Source: Devosia nitrariae (GTDB lineage: Bacteria > Pseudomonadota > Alphaproteobacteria > Rhizobiales > Devosiaceae). From it: a stretch of DNA of 64,000 bases. A program made the position numbers and the translations under genes. Positions 34,687-43,993 of the stretch are shown one piece after another. The DNA is taken from positions 62,001 through 126,000 of the forward strand of contig NZ_BSNS01000020.1 in NCBI RefSeq assembly GCF_030160115.1. Reading direction: 5' to 3'. The notes below the pieces were generated by a model. That model ran no database searches, was not told the DNA's origin, and saw only the letters and a program-made list of their open reading frames with translations. Numbering within the stretch: position 1 is the first letter of the stretch; the number at the start of each line of letters is the position of its first letter.

Positions 34687-34753
34687 CGCTGCCGCCTCGG
34701 AGTGCGCCTTGAATGCCCGGTTTCGGGATGCGCTCCAATACCAAGGAACAACG

Positions 34754-35554
34754 ATGACTCAGCCCGATCAGAACACCGCCAACAAGCCGAAATCGGCCGC
34801 CGCCGAATGGTGGGATACGATCGTCGTTATCGTCGAGGCGCTTCTCATCGCCATCGTCATCCGCTCCTTCATATTCCAGCCGTTCTCCATCCCAACGGCG
34901 TCTATGCAGCAGACGCTGATGATCGGCGACTACTTCGTCGCCAACAAGTTCGTCTGGGGCTACGGCAAGCACTCCTTCTCGCTCGGCCGCTACGGCGATT
35001 TCACGCTTCTGGATTTCGAGCTGCCGATCTCCGGACGCATCCTCGGGCGCGAGCCCAACCGCGGCGACATCGCTGTATTCCGGCCCGTTCCCCAGAACAT
35101 CGAATACATCAAGCGCGTTGTCGGGCTCCCTGGCGACCGCATCCAGATGCGTCAGGGCCGGCTCTACATCAATGGTGAGATGGTCGAACGCGAGGAGATC
35201 GGGCGGACCCTCGATACCGACAGCGAAGGCGATAGCCGCGAGGTCATCGTCTACCGCGAGACGTTCCCGGAAGGCACCAGCCATACTATCCAGGAAATCT
35301 CCGACAACGCTCCGCTCGACAACACGCCCGAATATGTCGTGCCCGCCGGCCATTACTTCATGATGGGCGACAACCGCGACCGCTCCGCCGACAGCCGGGT
35401 GCTGGCTTCCGTTGGCTACGTGCCCGCCACCAATCTCATCGCCAAGGCCGAAGCGCGGTTCTTCTCCATCAAGGACAACATTCCGCCCTGGCAGATCTGG
35501 CAGTGGCCGGCCAATGTGCGCTGGGATCGGATGTTCGAATCCGTCAATCAATGA
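34754..35554 (+). CDS. lepB: Signal peptidase I
   Basis: A 266-residue inner-membrane protease that removes signal peptides from exported proteins. One N-terminal membrane helix (IVVIVEALLIAIVIRSFIF) is followed by the catalytic serine in PTASMQQTL and the catalytic lysine in YIKRVVGLPGD; the MMGDNRDRSADSR box is also present. The ATG at 34754 has AAGGA upstream. The stop overlaps the rnc start (ATGA). Confidence 0.95.
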   Translation: MTQPDQNTANKPKSAAAEWWDTIVVIVEALLIAIVIRSFIFQPFSIPTASMQQTLMIGDYFVANKFVWGYGKHSFSLGRYGDFTLLDFELPISGRILGREPNRGDIAVFRPVPQNIEYIKRVVGLPGDRIQMRQGRLYINGEMVEREEIGRTLDTDSEGDSREVIVYRETFPEGTSHTIQEISDNAPLDNTPEYVVPAGHYFMMGDNRDRSADSRVLASVGYVPATNLIAKAEARFFSIKDNIPPWQIWQWPANVRWDRMFESVNQ

Positions 35555-36267
35555 GTGCAATGAGCGGCAGGGCGCGTTCGCATGAAAGGCTCGAGGCCCG
35601 TCTCGGTTACCGCTTCGCCGATCGCGATCTCCTCGACCGCGCCCTGACCCATTCGAGTGCCGTCGCTCCCTCACGCCGCATCGAGCGCTCTTATCAGCGT
35701 CTCGAATTCCTCGGCGACCGGGTCCTCGGCCTCGTCATTGCAGACATGCTCTACCGCCGGTTCCCGAAATCCAACGAGGGTGCGTTGTCGCGTTCGCTCA
35801 ATACCCTCGTGCGCAAGGAGACCTGCGCCATCATCGCTCGCCAGCTCGATCTCGGTGCCGAGCTCAACCTCGGCGACAGCGAAGCGCGAACCGGCGGCGC
35901 CAGCAAGGAGGCGATCCTTGCCGACGTTACCGAGTCGGTGATCGGTGCCATCTATTGCGATGGCGGCCTCGGCAAGGCCTATGAGTTCGTCGAACGCGTG
36001 TTCTCCGACCACATCGGGGAGACGGGATTGACCCGCGCCGACGCCAAGACGACGCTCCAGGAATGGGCCCAGGCCCGCGGTCTCGAGCCGCCCGCCTACA
36101 TTGAGATGGAGCGAACCGGCCCCGATCACGCTCCCCAGTTCACCATCGCCGTCGCCGCGCCCGGGTACGAGCCGGTGACCGCCTCCGGCCCCTCCAAGAA
36201 GATCGCCGAGCACAAGGCGGCCGAGCGCTTCCTCGTCGCGCACAATGTGTGGAAGGAGACGCTGTGA
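35551..36267 (+). CDS. rnc: Ribonuclease III
   Basis: A 238-residue dsRNA endonuclease for rRNA and mRNA processing. The signature RLEFLGDRVLGLVIAD lies near residue 50, with further acidic residues in TESVIGAIYCDGG, and a C-terminal dsRNA-binding domain (KTTLQEWAQARG to KKIAEHKAAERFL). The ATG overlaps the lepB stop; an ATG 9 bases later is an alternative. The stop overlaps the era GTG start. Confidence 0.95.
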   Translation: MSAMSGRARSHERLEARLGYRFADRDLLDRALTHSSAVAPSRRIERSYQRLEFLGDRVLGLVIADMLYRRFPKSNEGALSRSLNTLVRKETCAIIARQLDLGAELNLGDSEARTGGASKEAILADVTESVIGAIYCDGGLGKAYEFVERVFSDHIGETGLTRADAKTTLQEWAQARGLEPPAYIEMERTGPDHAPQFTIAVAAPGYEPVTASGPSKKIAEHKAAERFLVAHNVWKETL

Positions 36268-37178
36268 GCGATATTTCCCAGCAAAGTTGCGGTTTCGTTG
36301 CCCTGGTCGGCGCTCCCAATGCCGGCAAGTCGACGCTGATGAACGCGCTCGTCGGCACCAAGGTGTCGATCGTCACCCACAAGGCGCAGACCACCCGTGC
36401 CCAGATCCGTGGTGTTGTCACAGAAGGTGAAGGGCAGGTCGTCTTCATCGATACCCCAGGCATCTTCGCGCCGAAGCGTCGGCTCGACCGCGCCATGGTC
36501 GAGGCCGCCTGGACCGGGGCAGGGGACTCCGACTTTGTCGCCTTTATCGTCGATGCTGAAAGGGGTTTGACCGGCGAAGTTGAATCTCTTCTCGAAGGGC
36601 TTCTGAACATCCGCCAGCCCAAGGTGCTGATCCTCAACAAGGTCGATCTCGTCAAGCGCGAGACGCTCCTGAAACTCTCCGAGACCATCAACGCACATCA
36701 GCGCTTCGAGACGACCTTCATGATCTCGGCACTGACGGGCAATGGCGTCGCCGATTTCCTCGCCTGGTGCTTCAAGCACATTCCTCCCGGACCCTGGATG
36801 TTCCCGGAAGACCAGTTGACCGACCTCACTCTCGCGCTGACGGCGGCCGAGGTGACGCGCGAAAAGCTGTTCCTGCGCATCCACGAGGAAATCCCCTACA
36901 ACGCCACCGTCGAGACCGAGAGCTTCGCTGTCCAGAAGGACGGCTCCTACAAGATCAACCTGGTCATCTACGTCACCCGCGACAGTCATAAGAAAATCGT
37001 GCTGGGCGCCGGAGGCCAGGCGATCAAGGCCATCGGTGCCGAGGCGCGCAAGGAGTTGATGGATATTTTCGAAGTGCCCGTCCACCTCTTCATCTTCGTC
37101 AAGGTGCGCCAGCGCTGGGGGGATGACCCCGAGCGCTATCGCGAGATGGGGCTGGAGTATCCCCACGGGAAGCGGTGA
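36264..37178 (+). CDS. era: GTPase Era
   Basis: A 304-residue GTPase that binds 16S rRNA during small-subunit maturation. G1 is GAPNAGKST, G3 DTPG, G4 NKVD, and the C-terminal KH domain carries VLGAGGQAIKAIGAEAR. The GTG at 36264 overlaps the rnc stop codon and AAGGAG sits just upstream within rnc, so lepB, rnc and era form a coupled chain. Confidence 0.95.
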   Translation: MSDISQQSCGFVALVGAPNAGKSTLMNALVGTKVSIVTHKAQTTRAQIRGVVTEGEGQVVFIDTPGIFAPKRRLDRAMVEAAWTGAGDSDFVAFIVDAERGLTGEVESLLEGLLNIRQPKVLILNKVDLVKRETLLKLSETINAHQRFETTFMISALTGNGVADFLAWCFKHIPPGPWMFPEDQLTDLTLALTAAEVTREKLFLRIHEEIPYNATVETESFAVQKDGSYKINLVIYVTRDSHKKIVLGAGGQAIKAIGAEARKELMDIFEVPVHLFIFVKVRQRWGDDPERYREMGLEYPHGKR

Positions 37179-37194
37179 CAGGTGACCTGCAGAG

Positions 37195-37590
37195 ATGCCG
37201 GCGATAGATCAGCTTCTTGAGCGGGCAGGAGAATGGGCGCGCGCCGTCAAGCGCGACGTGGTCGCCATCTGGCTCGCGGCTCGCGACGCCCGCACGCCGC
37301 TCCTCGCCAAGATTGTCGCAGCAGCCGTGGCCGCGTATGCGCTCTCGCCTGTCGATCTTATCCCCGATTTCATTCCGGTCCTCGGCTATCTCGACGATCT
37401 TCTCATCGTGCCGCTCGGCATCATGCTGGCCGTCAAGCTCGTGCCCCCCGATCTCATGTGCGAGTTCCGGCAGGTGGCTGCCGAGCGCTCCGGAAAGCCT
37501 GTCAGCCGCGCTGGTCTGATCATGATCGCCAGCCTCTGGCTCGCCGTGGCGCTCTTCATTGCGCTTCTGATCACACGGTGGATTTGGTAA
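37195..37590 (+). CDS. YkvA/DUF1232 family membrane protein
   Basis: A 131-residue protein with the DUF1232 core AYALSPVDLIPDFIPVLGYLDD in the middle (quoted here in part), flanked by membrane helices (AAAVAAYAL and WLAVALFIALLITRW). The family is common in bacteria and its function is not established. It starts 16 bases after era. Confidence 0.82.
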   Translation: MPAIDQLLERAGEWARAVKRDVVAIWLAARDARTPLLAKIVAAAVAAYALSPVDLIPDFIPVLGYLDDLLIVPLGIMLAVKLVPPDLMCEFRQVAAERSGKPVSRAGLIMIASLWLAVALFIALLITRWIW

Positions 37591-37637
37591 CTGGAGGAGC
37601 CGCGCCACAAGCACACTGCGCGGCACGGACAAAGAAC

Positions 37638-37679
37638 ATGGAATGGATCGGTGAAGGCCCGTTGATCGGTTTGCGCCGT
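37638..37679 (+). repeat. Duplicated recO 5' end, upstream copy
   Basis: Bases 37638-37679 match 38275-38316 with four mismatches; the first 22 bases, from the ATG, are identical. Similarity stops at base 42 and does not extend upstream of the ATG. Confidence 0.85.
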
Positions 37680-38270
37680 CTCGCTGCGGCGCTGATCGCC
37701 GCTGCGGCATGGGTGGGGATCGGTATCCACCTGGAGGCGCAGCTTTCCGCATCCAGCTCGCTCCCTGCCGCCGTCTGGGTTCTTGCCGGCTATTTCACCG
37801 TTCTCGCCAACCTCGTCGTGGCGCTGGTCTTCTCCACCATCGCTTTCGACTGGAACGCTTCGGCTCGCACTGTAGCGGGTGTGGCGCTCGCCATCGTCCT
37901 TGTCGGGGTAGTCTATGGCGTCCTGCTCCAGGGTCTGCGCGAGCTCACTGCCGGTGCGGCGCTCGCCAACATCCTCCTGCATCAGGTCACGCCGATCCTC
38001 GTTCCGCTCTACTGGCTGGCTTCCGTCCCTAAGGGGAATCTGCGGTGGCGCGAGCCGCTGCTTTGGGCTGCCTTTCCGCTCGCTTATTTCGCTTATGCGC
38101 TCCTCCGCGGAAGCGCCGAGGGGCACTTCGCATACCCTTTCATCGACCTTGCGGCCAAGGGCGCGCGTCAGGTCGCGATGAGCGTCGCCGTTATCGCCCT
38201 CTGCTTCCTCATTGCTGGCTGGGTGCTGGTTTGGCTGGACCACCGCCTCGCCGGCCACGGGCGGGGCTGA
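37638..38270 (+). CDS. Pr6Pr family membrane protein with a recO-derived start
   Basis: A 210-residue integral membrane protein with about six hydrophobic helices and the Pr6Pr-type layout (helices at LAGYFTVLANLVVALVF, ILLHQVTPILVPLYWL, VAVIALCFLIAGWVL). Function is unknown. The first 14 residues (MEWIGEGPLIGLRR) differ at only two positions from the recO N-terminus, and about 42 bases are 90% identical, so the translation start seems to be copied from recO. The membrane fold begins right after that copy. No good ribosome binding site is seen. Confidence 0.75.
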   Translation: MEWIGEGPLIGLRRLAAALIAAAAWVGIGIHLEAQLSASSSLPAAVWVLAGYFTVLANLVVALVFSTIAFDWNASARTVAGVALAIVLVGVVYGVLLQGLRELTAGAALANILLHQVTPILVPLYWLASVPKGNLRWREPLLWAAFPLAYFAYALLRGSAEGHFAYPFIDLAAKGARQVAMSVAVIALCFLIAGWVLVWLDHRLAGHGRG

Positions 38271-38274
38271 GCCA

Positions 38275-38982
38275 ATGGAATGGATCGGTGAAGGCCTGTT
38301 GATCGGCGTGCGCCGCCATGGCGAGACGAGCGTCATCGCCGAGGCGATGGTTGTCGGCCGCGGGCGCTGCCTCGGTCTTGTACGCGGTGGACGGTCGTCC
38401 AGGCTCGCCGCCACCCTCCAGCCCGGCAACACTGTCCAGCTCGTCTGGCGTGCCCGTCTCGAAGACCATCTCGGTACCTTCGCGATCGAGCTTCTTCAGG
38501 CCCGCGCCGCGGCGCTTATCGCCGATCGCACCAAGCTCTATCTGAGCCAGCTCCTCTGCGACCACTTGCGGCTCCTGCCCGAACGCGATCCGCACGACCG
38601 CCTGCTGGCCTTGGCCCTCGACCTTCTCGACAACGCCGTCGATGGCGCCGCGCTTGCCCGCTTCGAGCTCGTCCTCCTCGACGAGCTCGGCTTCGGCCTC
38701 GACCTTTCCAGTTGCGCGGCCACCGGCGTCACCGAGGACCTTGCCTACGTCTCGCCGCGCTCGGGCCGTGCTGTCTCCCGCGCGGCTGGCGAACCCTATA
38801 AGGACAAGCTCCTGCGTCTGCCGCGTTGCCTCACCGACCGTGGCAATGGCGGTCCCGAAGACCTCGCGGCCGCCTTCCGCCTGACCGGCTACTTCCTTGC
38901 CGAACACGTCTGGTTGCCGCGGCGGCTGCAGCCGGCGGCGACACGGGACAGGCTTGTGGACATGCTGACGCATCAGCCCTGA
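38275..38982 (+). CDS. recO: DNA repair protein RecO
   Basis: A 235-residue mediator that helps load RecA at gaps together with RecR. The N-terminal OB fold (EGLLIGVRRHGETSVIAEAM, then GRCLGLVRGGRSS) and the helical C-terminal region (FELVLLDELGFGLDLSSC) are present. It starts 4 bases after the membrane gene. RecO is normally directly downstream of era here, so the intervening genes look inserted. Confidence 0.94.
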   Translation: MEWIGEGLLIGVRRHGETSVIAEAMVVGRGRCLGLVRGGRSSRLAATLQPGNTVQLVWRARLEDHLGTFAIELLQARAAALIADRTKLYLSQLLCDHLRLLPERDPHDRLLALALDLLDNAVDGAALARFELVLLDELGFGLDLSSCAATGVTEDLAYVSPRSGRAVSRAAGEPYKDKLLRLPRCLTDRGNGGPEDLAAAFRLTGYFLAEHVWLPRRLQPAATRDRLVDMLTHQP

Positions 38983-39061
38983 ATAAGGCGCCAAAACCCT
39001 GCGCTCCCGCCCCCACCGCACTATACTCCGTTCCTGATTCGTCTTCTTTCGAGGCCCGCTT

Positions 39062-41311
39062 ATGTCCGATGCCGATACCCTTCCGCCCGATGGCGACGAC
39101 AAGCGCGTCGTCGATCTGAAGTCGGCGCTCGAGGAGCGGTATCTCTCCTATGCCCTCTCGACCATCACCCAGCGCGCGCTGCCCGATGCCCGGGACGGAT
39201 TAAAGCCGGTCCACCGCCGCATCATCCACGCCATGCGCCTGCTGCGCCTCGACCCGAGCCAGGGCTACAAGAAGTCCGCGCGCATCGTCGGCGACGTCAT
39301 CGGTAAGTTCCACCCCCACGGCGACCAGTCGATCTATGACGCGCTGGTGCGCCTCGCGCAGGATTTTGCCCAACGCTATCCCCTTGTCGACGGCCAGGGC
39401 AATTTCGGCAACATCGACGGCGATAGCCCAGCGGCCATGCGCTATACCGAAAGCCGCATGACCGAGGTTGCCACCCGTCTCCTTGAGGGCATGGCCGAGA
39501 ACGCGGTCGATTTCAAGCCGACCTATGACGGCGAGGACGAGGAGCCGATTGTCCTCCCCTCCAACTTCCCGAACCTTCTCGCCAACGGGTCGACCGGCAT
39601 CGCCGTGGGCATGGCGACTTCCATCCCTCCGCACAATGTCGCCGAGCTTTGCGATGCGGCGACCCACCTGATCATGCATCCGGAGGCAACTGCCGAGGAT
39701 ATGATCCGCTTCGTTCCTGGTCCTGATTTCCCGACAGGTGGCCTCCTCGTCGAATCCAAAGCCTCGATCGCCAATGCCTACGCCACCGGGCGAGGTGCCT
39801 TCCGCCTGCGCGCCAAATGGGCGGTCGAGGAGACGGGCAGGGGCGTATACGTGATCGTCGTCACCGAAATCCCCTATGGCGTCCAGAAGGCCAGGCTCGT
39901 CGAGAAGATCGCCGAGCTGCTGCTGGCAAAAAAGCTCCCGCTCCTCAAGGACGTGCGCGACGAGAGTGCCGATGACATCCGCCTGGTGCTCGAGCCGCGC
40001 GCCCGTACAGTCGATCCCGTCATCCTTATGGAGCAGCTGTTCAAGGTCTCCGATCTCGAGATCCGCTTCCCCTTGAACCTCAATGTGCTCGACAAGGGCG
40101 CCGTGCCCAAGGTCATGAGCCTCTCGCAGGTGCTGAAGGCCTGGCTCGAGCACAGGAAGGAAGTCCTCGTCCGCCGCTCGCAGCACCGTCTCGAGCAGAT
40201 CGAGCACCGCCTCGAGGTGCTCGCCGGCTACATCATCGCCTATCTCAACCTCGACGAGGTCATCCGCATCATCCGCGAGGAGGACGATGCCAAGGCGTCT
40301 CTCATTGCCGCCTTCGAGCTCACCGACGTTCAGGCCGAAGCCATCCTCAACATGCGCCTGCGTTCGCTGCGCAAGCTCGAGGAAATGGAACTGCGTCGCG
40401 AACATGAGGACCTGACCGTTGAGAAGGGGCATCTCGAAGCGCTGCTCGCCTCCGACAAGCGCCAGTGGGGTGCAATCACCACCGAGATCAGTGAGTTGAA
40501 GAAGGCCTACGGCAAGGATACGGCGCTCGGTGCGCGCCGCACCGAATTCGCCGAGGCGCCCGATGCCGATATGGCCGCCGTCGAGACCGCCTTCATCGAG
40601 CGTGAACCGATCACGGTGATCCTTTCCGAAAAGGGCTGGATCCGCGCGCTCAAGGGCCATACGGACGACATCGACGAGAAGGGCTTCAAGACTGGGGATC
40701 GCCTCAAACTCTCGGTCAAGGCCGAGACGACCGACAAGCTCCTGATGCTCACCACCGATGGCAAGGTGTTCACCCTTGCCGGCGACAAGTTGCCGGGTGG
40801 GCGCGGTCAGGGCGAGCCAGTGCGCCTGATGGTCGACATCGAGGAAGGCCGGGATATCGTCGATCTTTTCGTCTTCAGGCCCGGCGCCAAGCGCCTCGTC
40901 GCCTCCGCCGTCGGCAACGGCTTTGTCGTGACTGAGGACGACCTCGTTGCCAATACCCGCAAGGGCAGGCAGGTTCTCAATGTCTCCGGCACCGATGAGG
41001 CGAGGCTCATTGTTCGGGCCGACGGCGACCGTGTCGCGACGATCGGCCAGAACCGCAAGCTCCTCGTCTTCCCGCTCACTCAGGTGCCGGCCATGGCGCG
41101 CGGCAAGGGCGTGCGCCTGCAGCGCTACAAGGATGGCGGCATTTCCGACCTCAAGGTCTTCTATGCGGCCGACGGCCTCACCTGGAAGGATTCCTCCGGC
41201 CGCACCTTTGTCAAGCCGATGGAAGAACTGGCCGAATGGCTGGGAGACCGCGCCGCCGCCGGCCGCCAACCGCCCAACGGGTTCCCGAGGAACAACAGGT
41301 TCGTGGGGTAG
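39062..41311 (+). CDS. parC: DNA topoisomerase IV subunit A
   Basis: A 749-residue type II topoisomerase subunit that decatenates chromosomes with ParE. The breakage domain carries [17 protein letters not shown] and the active tyrosine in [10 protein letters not shown] (near residue 127); GrlA/ParC-type residues follow in a tower and coiled-coil domain, and the C-terminus (residues 500-749) is the degenerate beta-pinwheel. It stands after recO with its own short upstream region. Confidence 0.94.
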   Translation: MSDADTLPPDGDDKRVVDLKSALEERYLSYALSTITQRALPDARDGLKPVHRRIIHAMRLLRLDPSQGYKKSARIVGDVIGKFHPHGDQSIYDALVRLAQDFAQRYPLVDGQGNFGNIDGDSPAAMRYTESRMTEVATRLLEGMAENAVDFKPTYDGEDEEPIVLPSNFPNLLANGSTGIAVGMATSIPPHNVAELCDAATHLIMHPEATAEDMIRFVPGPDFPTGGLLVESKASIANAYATGRGAFRLRAKWAVEETGRGVYVIVVTEIPYGVQKARLVEKIAELLLAKKLPLLKDVRDESADDIRLVLEPRARTVDPVILMEQLFKVSDLEIRFPLNLNVLDKGAVPKVMSLSQVLKAWLEHRKEVLVRRSQHRLEQIEHRLEVLAGYIIAYLNLDEVIRIIREEDDAKASLIAAFELTDVQAEAILNMRLRSLRKLEEMELRREHEDLTVEKGHLEALLASDKRQWGAITTEISELKKAYGKDTALGARRTEFAEAPDADMAAVETAFIEREPITVILSEKGWIRALKGHTDDIDEKGFKTGDRLKLSVKAETTDKLLMLTTDGKVFTLAGDKLPGGRGQGEPVRLMVDIEEGRDIVDLFVFRPGAKRLVASAVGNGFVVTEDDLVANTRKGRQVLNVSGTDEARLIVRADGDRVATIGQNRKLLVFPLTQVPAMARGKGVRLQRYKDGGISDLKVFYAADGLTWKDSSGRTFVKPMEELAEWLGDRAAAGRQPPNGFPRNNRFVG

Positions 41312-41319
41312 GGCTGCCC

Positions 41320-41351
41320 TCGACAATCCGGCGACGGAAAATTATCTATAA
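41320..41351 (+). promoter_or_regulatory. bioR promoter with BioR box
   Basis: TTATCTATAA (41342-41351) matches the BioR consensus TTATMKATAA exactly. TCGACA (41320-41325) and TATCTA (41343-41348) are 17 bases apart, so the box covers the -10. Transcription would start near 41355, the A of the ATG, implying a leaderless mRNA. Autorepression is the obvious reading. Confidence 0.75.
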
Positions 41352-41354
41352 ACG

Positions 41355-42026
41355 ATGGCCGCTCGTTCCTCCCGCGAAACTCTTGCCTTGCGCATCGCAC
41401 GCGTTCTTGCCGACCGGATCGTGGCTGGCGAGCTCGAGCCAGGTGAGCGCCTGCGCCAGGACCGGATTGCCGAGGAATTCGCGGCGAGCCACGTTCCGGT
41501 GCGTGAGGCGTTCCGGCGCCTCGAGGCCCAGGGCCTTGCCGTCAGCGAGCCGCGTCGCGGCGTTCGCGTCGCCTCCTTCGATCGGGCTGAAGTGGTGGAA
41601 GTGGCCGAAATGCGCGCCGCCTTGGAGGCGCTCGCGTTGCGGCACGCTGCGCCCCACCTGACGAGTGCCATCTTGGGCGCCGCCGAGGAAGCTATCCGCG
41701 CAGGCGACAGTTCCCGGGATGTGCGTGCCTGGGAGGAGGCCAACCGCACGTTCCACCGCACTCTTATCGCCCCGTGTGGCATGCCGCGCCTGCTGACGGC
41801 CATCGATGATCTCCACGCCGCCAGCGCCCGGTTCCTGTTTGTTGCCTGGCGCTCCGAGTGGGAAGCGCCGACCGACAAGGACCACCGCGCCATCCTCGCC
41901 GCATTGCGCAAGGGCGACGTCGAGACCGCCGCCGCCACGCTGGCTCGGCATGTGCGCTGGGTCGGCAAACGTCCGTTGCGGACGGCTTCGGGTGACACGC
42001 GCGAGGCCTTTGCCATCGTCGGCTGA
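41355..42026 (+). CDS. bioR: Biotin regulator BioR (GntR family, FCD domain)
   Basis: A 223-residue regulator with an N-terminal winged helix (LEPGERLRQDRIAEEFAASH, then VPVREAFRRLEAQGL, about residues 25-65) and a C-terminal helical FCD effector domain. BioR controls biotin synthesis and uptake in alphaproteobacteria via TTATMKATAA boxes; such boxes precede this gene and bioY. This context makes the assignment strong although GntR/FCD proteins alone are hard to name. Confidence 0.9.
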   Translation: MAARSSRETLALRIARVLADRIVAGELEPGERLRQDRIAEEFAASHVPVREAFRRLEAQGLAVSEPRRGVRVASFDRAEVVEVAEMRAALEALALRHAAPHLTSAILGAAEEAIRAGDSSRDVRAWEEANRTFHRTLIAPCGMPRLLTAIDDLHAASARFLFVAWRSEWEAPTDKDHRAILAALRKGDVETAAATLARHVRWVGKRPLRTASGDTREAFAIVG

Positions 42027-42117
42027 TCATAACAGCCTCTTCCGCAAACTATCGGGAGCCGTTGGCACCGGTGCGTTATAGCGCCTTGCATCGCCGCCGC
42101 GCCTATGTATCATCACA

Positions 42118-42147
42118 TTATAGATCAGGAATAAAAATTATAGATAA
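42118..42147 (+). promoter_or_regulatory. Two BioR boxes upstream of bioY
   Basis: TTATAGATAA (42138-42147) matches the BioR consensus, and TTATAGATCA (42118-42127) differs at one position. Their starts are 20 bases apart, two helical turns, so two dimers could bind side by side 24 bases before the bioY ATG. Confidence 0.85.
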
Positions 42148-42170
42148 TTTCGAAAGATGGAGATCCGATA

Positions 42171-42755
42171 ATGCAGGGACATGCCCAAACCGTTCCCCCC
42201 AGCCCCCTCGCTTTGCGTGACCGCCCGCTCGGTTGGCAAGCCGGAGCGGTGGTGCTCGGCACGGTGTTTCTCGCTTTGGCGTCCTATATCGAGGTGCCGA
42301 TGGTACCCGTGCCGATGACGATGCAGACCTTCGCCGTCACCACGCTCGGCGCACTCTATGGCTGGCGGCTCGGCGCTCTCGCTGTTGTCGCCTGGCTCGC
42401 CGAGGCCATGGCAGGCTTGCCCGTATTGTCGGGCGGAGCCGCCGGGCCTGCGCATTTCGTCGGCCCGACCGCCGGCTATCTCGCCTCGTTTCCGCTTGTG
42501 GCGGCGCTCGTCGGCTGGCTGGCCGAGCGTGGCTGGAACGGATCGCGTCCGCTTCTCGCGTTCTGCGCAGCAATCCTGGGCAATGCCTTCTGTCTGCTGG
42601 CCGGAGCCTCCTGGCTCGGCACCATGATCGGCCTCGAGGGTGCCGTCGCGTTCGGTGTGACACCCTTCCTGCTGGGCGCCATTCTGAAGTCGGCCCTGGC
42701 CGCGGCAGCGCTTGCCGCACTGCATCGCGGCATGAGCGCTCGCCTCCGCGCATGA
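42171..42755 (+). CDS. bioY: Biotin transporter BioY
   Basis: A 194-residue membrane protein, the substrate-binding (S) component of biotin ECF transporters. Six helices and the motifs VPMVPVPMTMQTFAV, GGAAGPAHFVGPTAGYL and GNAFCLLAGASWL are typical. No bioM or bioN energising genes are adjacent, so this is either a solitary BioY or shares an energising module. Its stop overlaps the next gene, and BioR boxes lie upstream. Confidence 0.94.
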   Translation: MQGHAQTVPPSPLALRDRPLGWQAGAVVLGTVFLALASYIEVPMVPVPMTMQTFAVTTLGALYGWRLGALAVVAWLAEAMAGLPVLSGGAAGPAHFVGPTAGYLASFPLVAALVGWLAERGWNGSRPLLAFCAAILGNAFCLLAGASWLGTMIGLEGAVAFGVTPFLLGAILKSALAAAALAALHRGMSARLRA

Positions 42756-43204
42756 TCGTTCGTCTGCGCCCGCACCACCTGTTGTGCGTGCTGACCTATG
42801 CCGGCAAAGGCTATGGTCCCGCCTTTACAGCCAACTACGATGGCGTCGTCCGCCTCTTGGCGGCGGGCGCCGACGTGGAGATCGTCTCTGGGCCGGACGA
42901 TATCTGCGTGCCCCTTCTCGCCGGAGCGGACCCGCATTGCCTTCGTGCGAGCGTCGACGAGCGCGATGCGTTGGCGGCCATCGGAGTTGGACAGGCGCTG
43001 GGCGTGTCGGTCGCGCCCGGTGCCCGCCTGCGCTTACCGGCGGAGACTGTCGACAAGTTGCGCCGGCGCTTCGCTGCCCGTGAGGTGCGGCAGGCATGCA
43101 CGGGATGCGAGTGGTCCGCGCTCTGCGACCGGATCGCGGCGGCGGGCTTTGCCGGCGTCGCGCTACCAGGGGCGCCCACCTGGAGAGGTTCGGGGAAAAG
43201 CTAG
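42752..43204 (+). CDS. DUF1284 domain-containing protein
   Basis: A 150-residue protein starting MIVRLRPHHLLCVLTYAGKG, the DUF1284 signature. Conserved cysteines (LLCVL, DDICVPL, DPHCLRAS and the late CTGCEWSALC) suggest metal or iron-sulfur binding; family function is unknown. The ATG overlaps the bioY stop, so it is translationally coupled to biotin uptake. Its TAG stop shares a CTAG palindrome with the stop of the convergent bpt gene. Confidence 0.85.
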   Translation: MIVRLRPHHLLCVLTYAGKGYGPAFTANYDGVVRLLAAGADVEIVSGPDDICVPLLAGADPHCLRASVDERDALAAIGVGQALGVSVAPGARLRLPAETVDKLRRRFAAREVRQACTGCEWSALCDRIAAAGFAGVALPGAPTWRGSGKS

Positions 43205-43935
43205 ACGTTCGCCAGCGGTATCCAGCCCAGTGGGCCATGCTGCACTTCGAGAGGCTTGAATTCGGCCTTGTAGGCCATTTTCGGCGAGTCCTTGACCCAA
43301 TAGCCGAGATAGACGTAGCTCAGGTTCGCCGAGAGCACCTGCCCGATATGGTCGAGGATGACGAAATTGCCGAGGCTGCGGCGCTGTTGATCGGGATCGA
43401 AGAAGCTGTAGACCATCGATAGCCCATCGGGCATCACGTCTGTCAGCGCCACCGCGATCAGTGGCTGGTCCGGATGGTCACGCAGCCGGTACTCGACCAG
43501 CACGGACTGCACCGGCGTGTCCTCGACCATGTACTCATAATCGAGGAAACCCATCTGCGTCATGCCGCCACCCGAATGGCGCGCGCTGAGATAGCGCTTG
43601 AAGAGGTCGAACTGCTCGGCTGTCGCCTGCGGCGGCCGCACCTCGACGGTAACGTCCGCATTGGTGCGCAGCACCCGCCGGAAGCGACCCGACGGCTGGA
43701 AATCCTGCGCCACGATCCGCACCGACTGGCAGGCCGAGCACCCCTCACAGGCCGGGCGGTAGATGAGGTTCTGGCTGCGGCGGAACCCGTTGTCTGAAAG
43801 GATGTGGTGGAGGCTCGCTGCGCGCCGTCCTGTCAGATGCGTAAAGAGCTTGCGCTCCTGCCGGCCGGGCAGATACGGGCACGGCATAGCGGCCGTCAGG
43901 AAGAGCTGGGTATTTTCGGGAGTATGTTCCGTCAT
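43201..43935 (-). CDS. bpt: Aspartate/glutamate leucyltransferase (arginyltransferase family)
   Basis: A 244-residue cytosolic enzyme of the N-end rule pathway that transfers leucine from tRNA to proteins with N-terminal Asp or Glu. Family motifs are CPYLPGRQERKLFTHL, the cysteine cluster YRPACEGCSACQSVRI near residue 60, GGGMTQMGFLDYEYM and YVYLGYWVKDSPKMAYKA. GAG precedes the ATG. Alphaproteobacterial members are often named arginyltransferases without proof. Confidence 0.93.
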   Translation of the reverse strand: MTEHTPENTQLFLTAAMPCPYLPGRQERKLFTHLTGRRAASLHHILSDNGFRRSQNLIYRPACEGCSACQSVRIVAQDFQPSGRFRRVLRTNADVTVEVRPPQATAEQFDLFKRYLSARHSGGGMTQMGFLDYEYMVEDTPVQSVLVEYRLRDHPDQPLIAVALTDVMPDGLSMVYSFFDPDQQRRSLGNFVILDHIGQVLSANLSYVYLGYWVKDSPKMAYKAEFKPLEVQHGPLGWIPLANV

Positions 43936-43993
43936 CTGGCGCTCTGTTCACCCGCGGAAAGCTTACTCTCCCGGAAACCGGCCCGCAACGACT

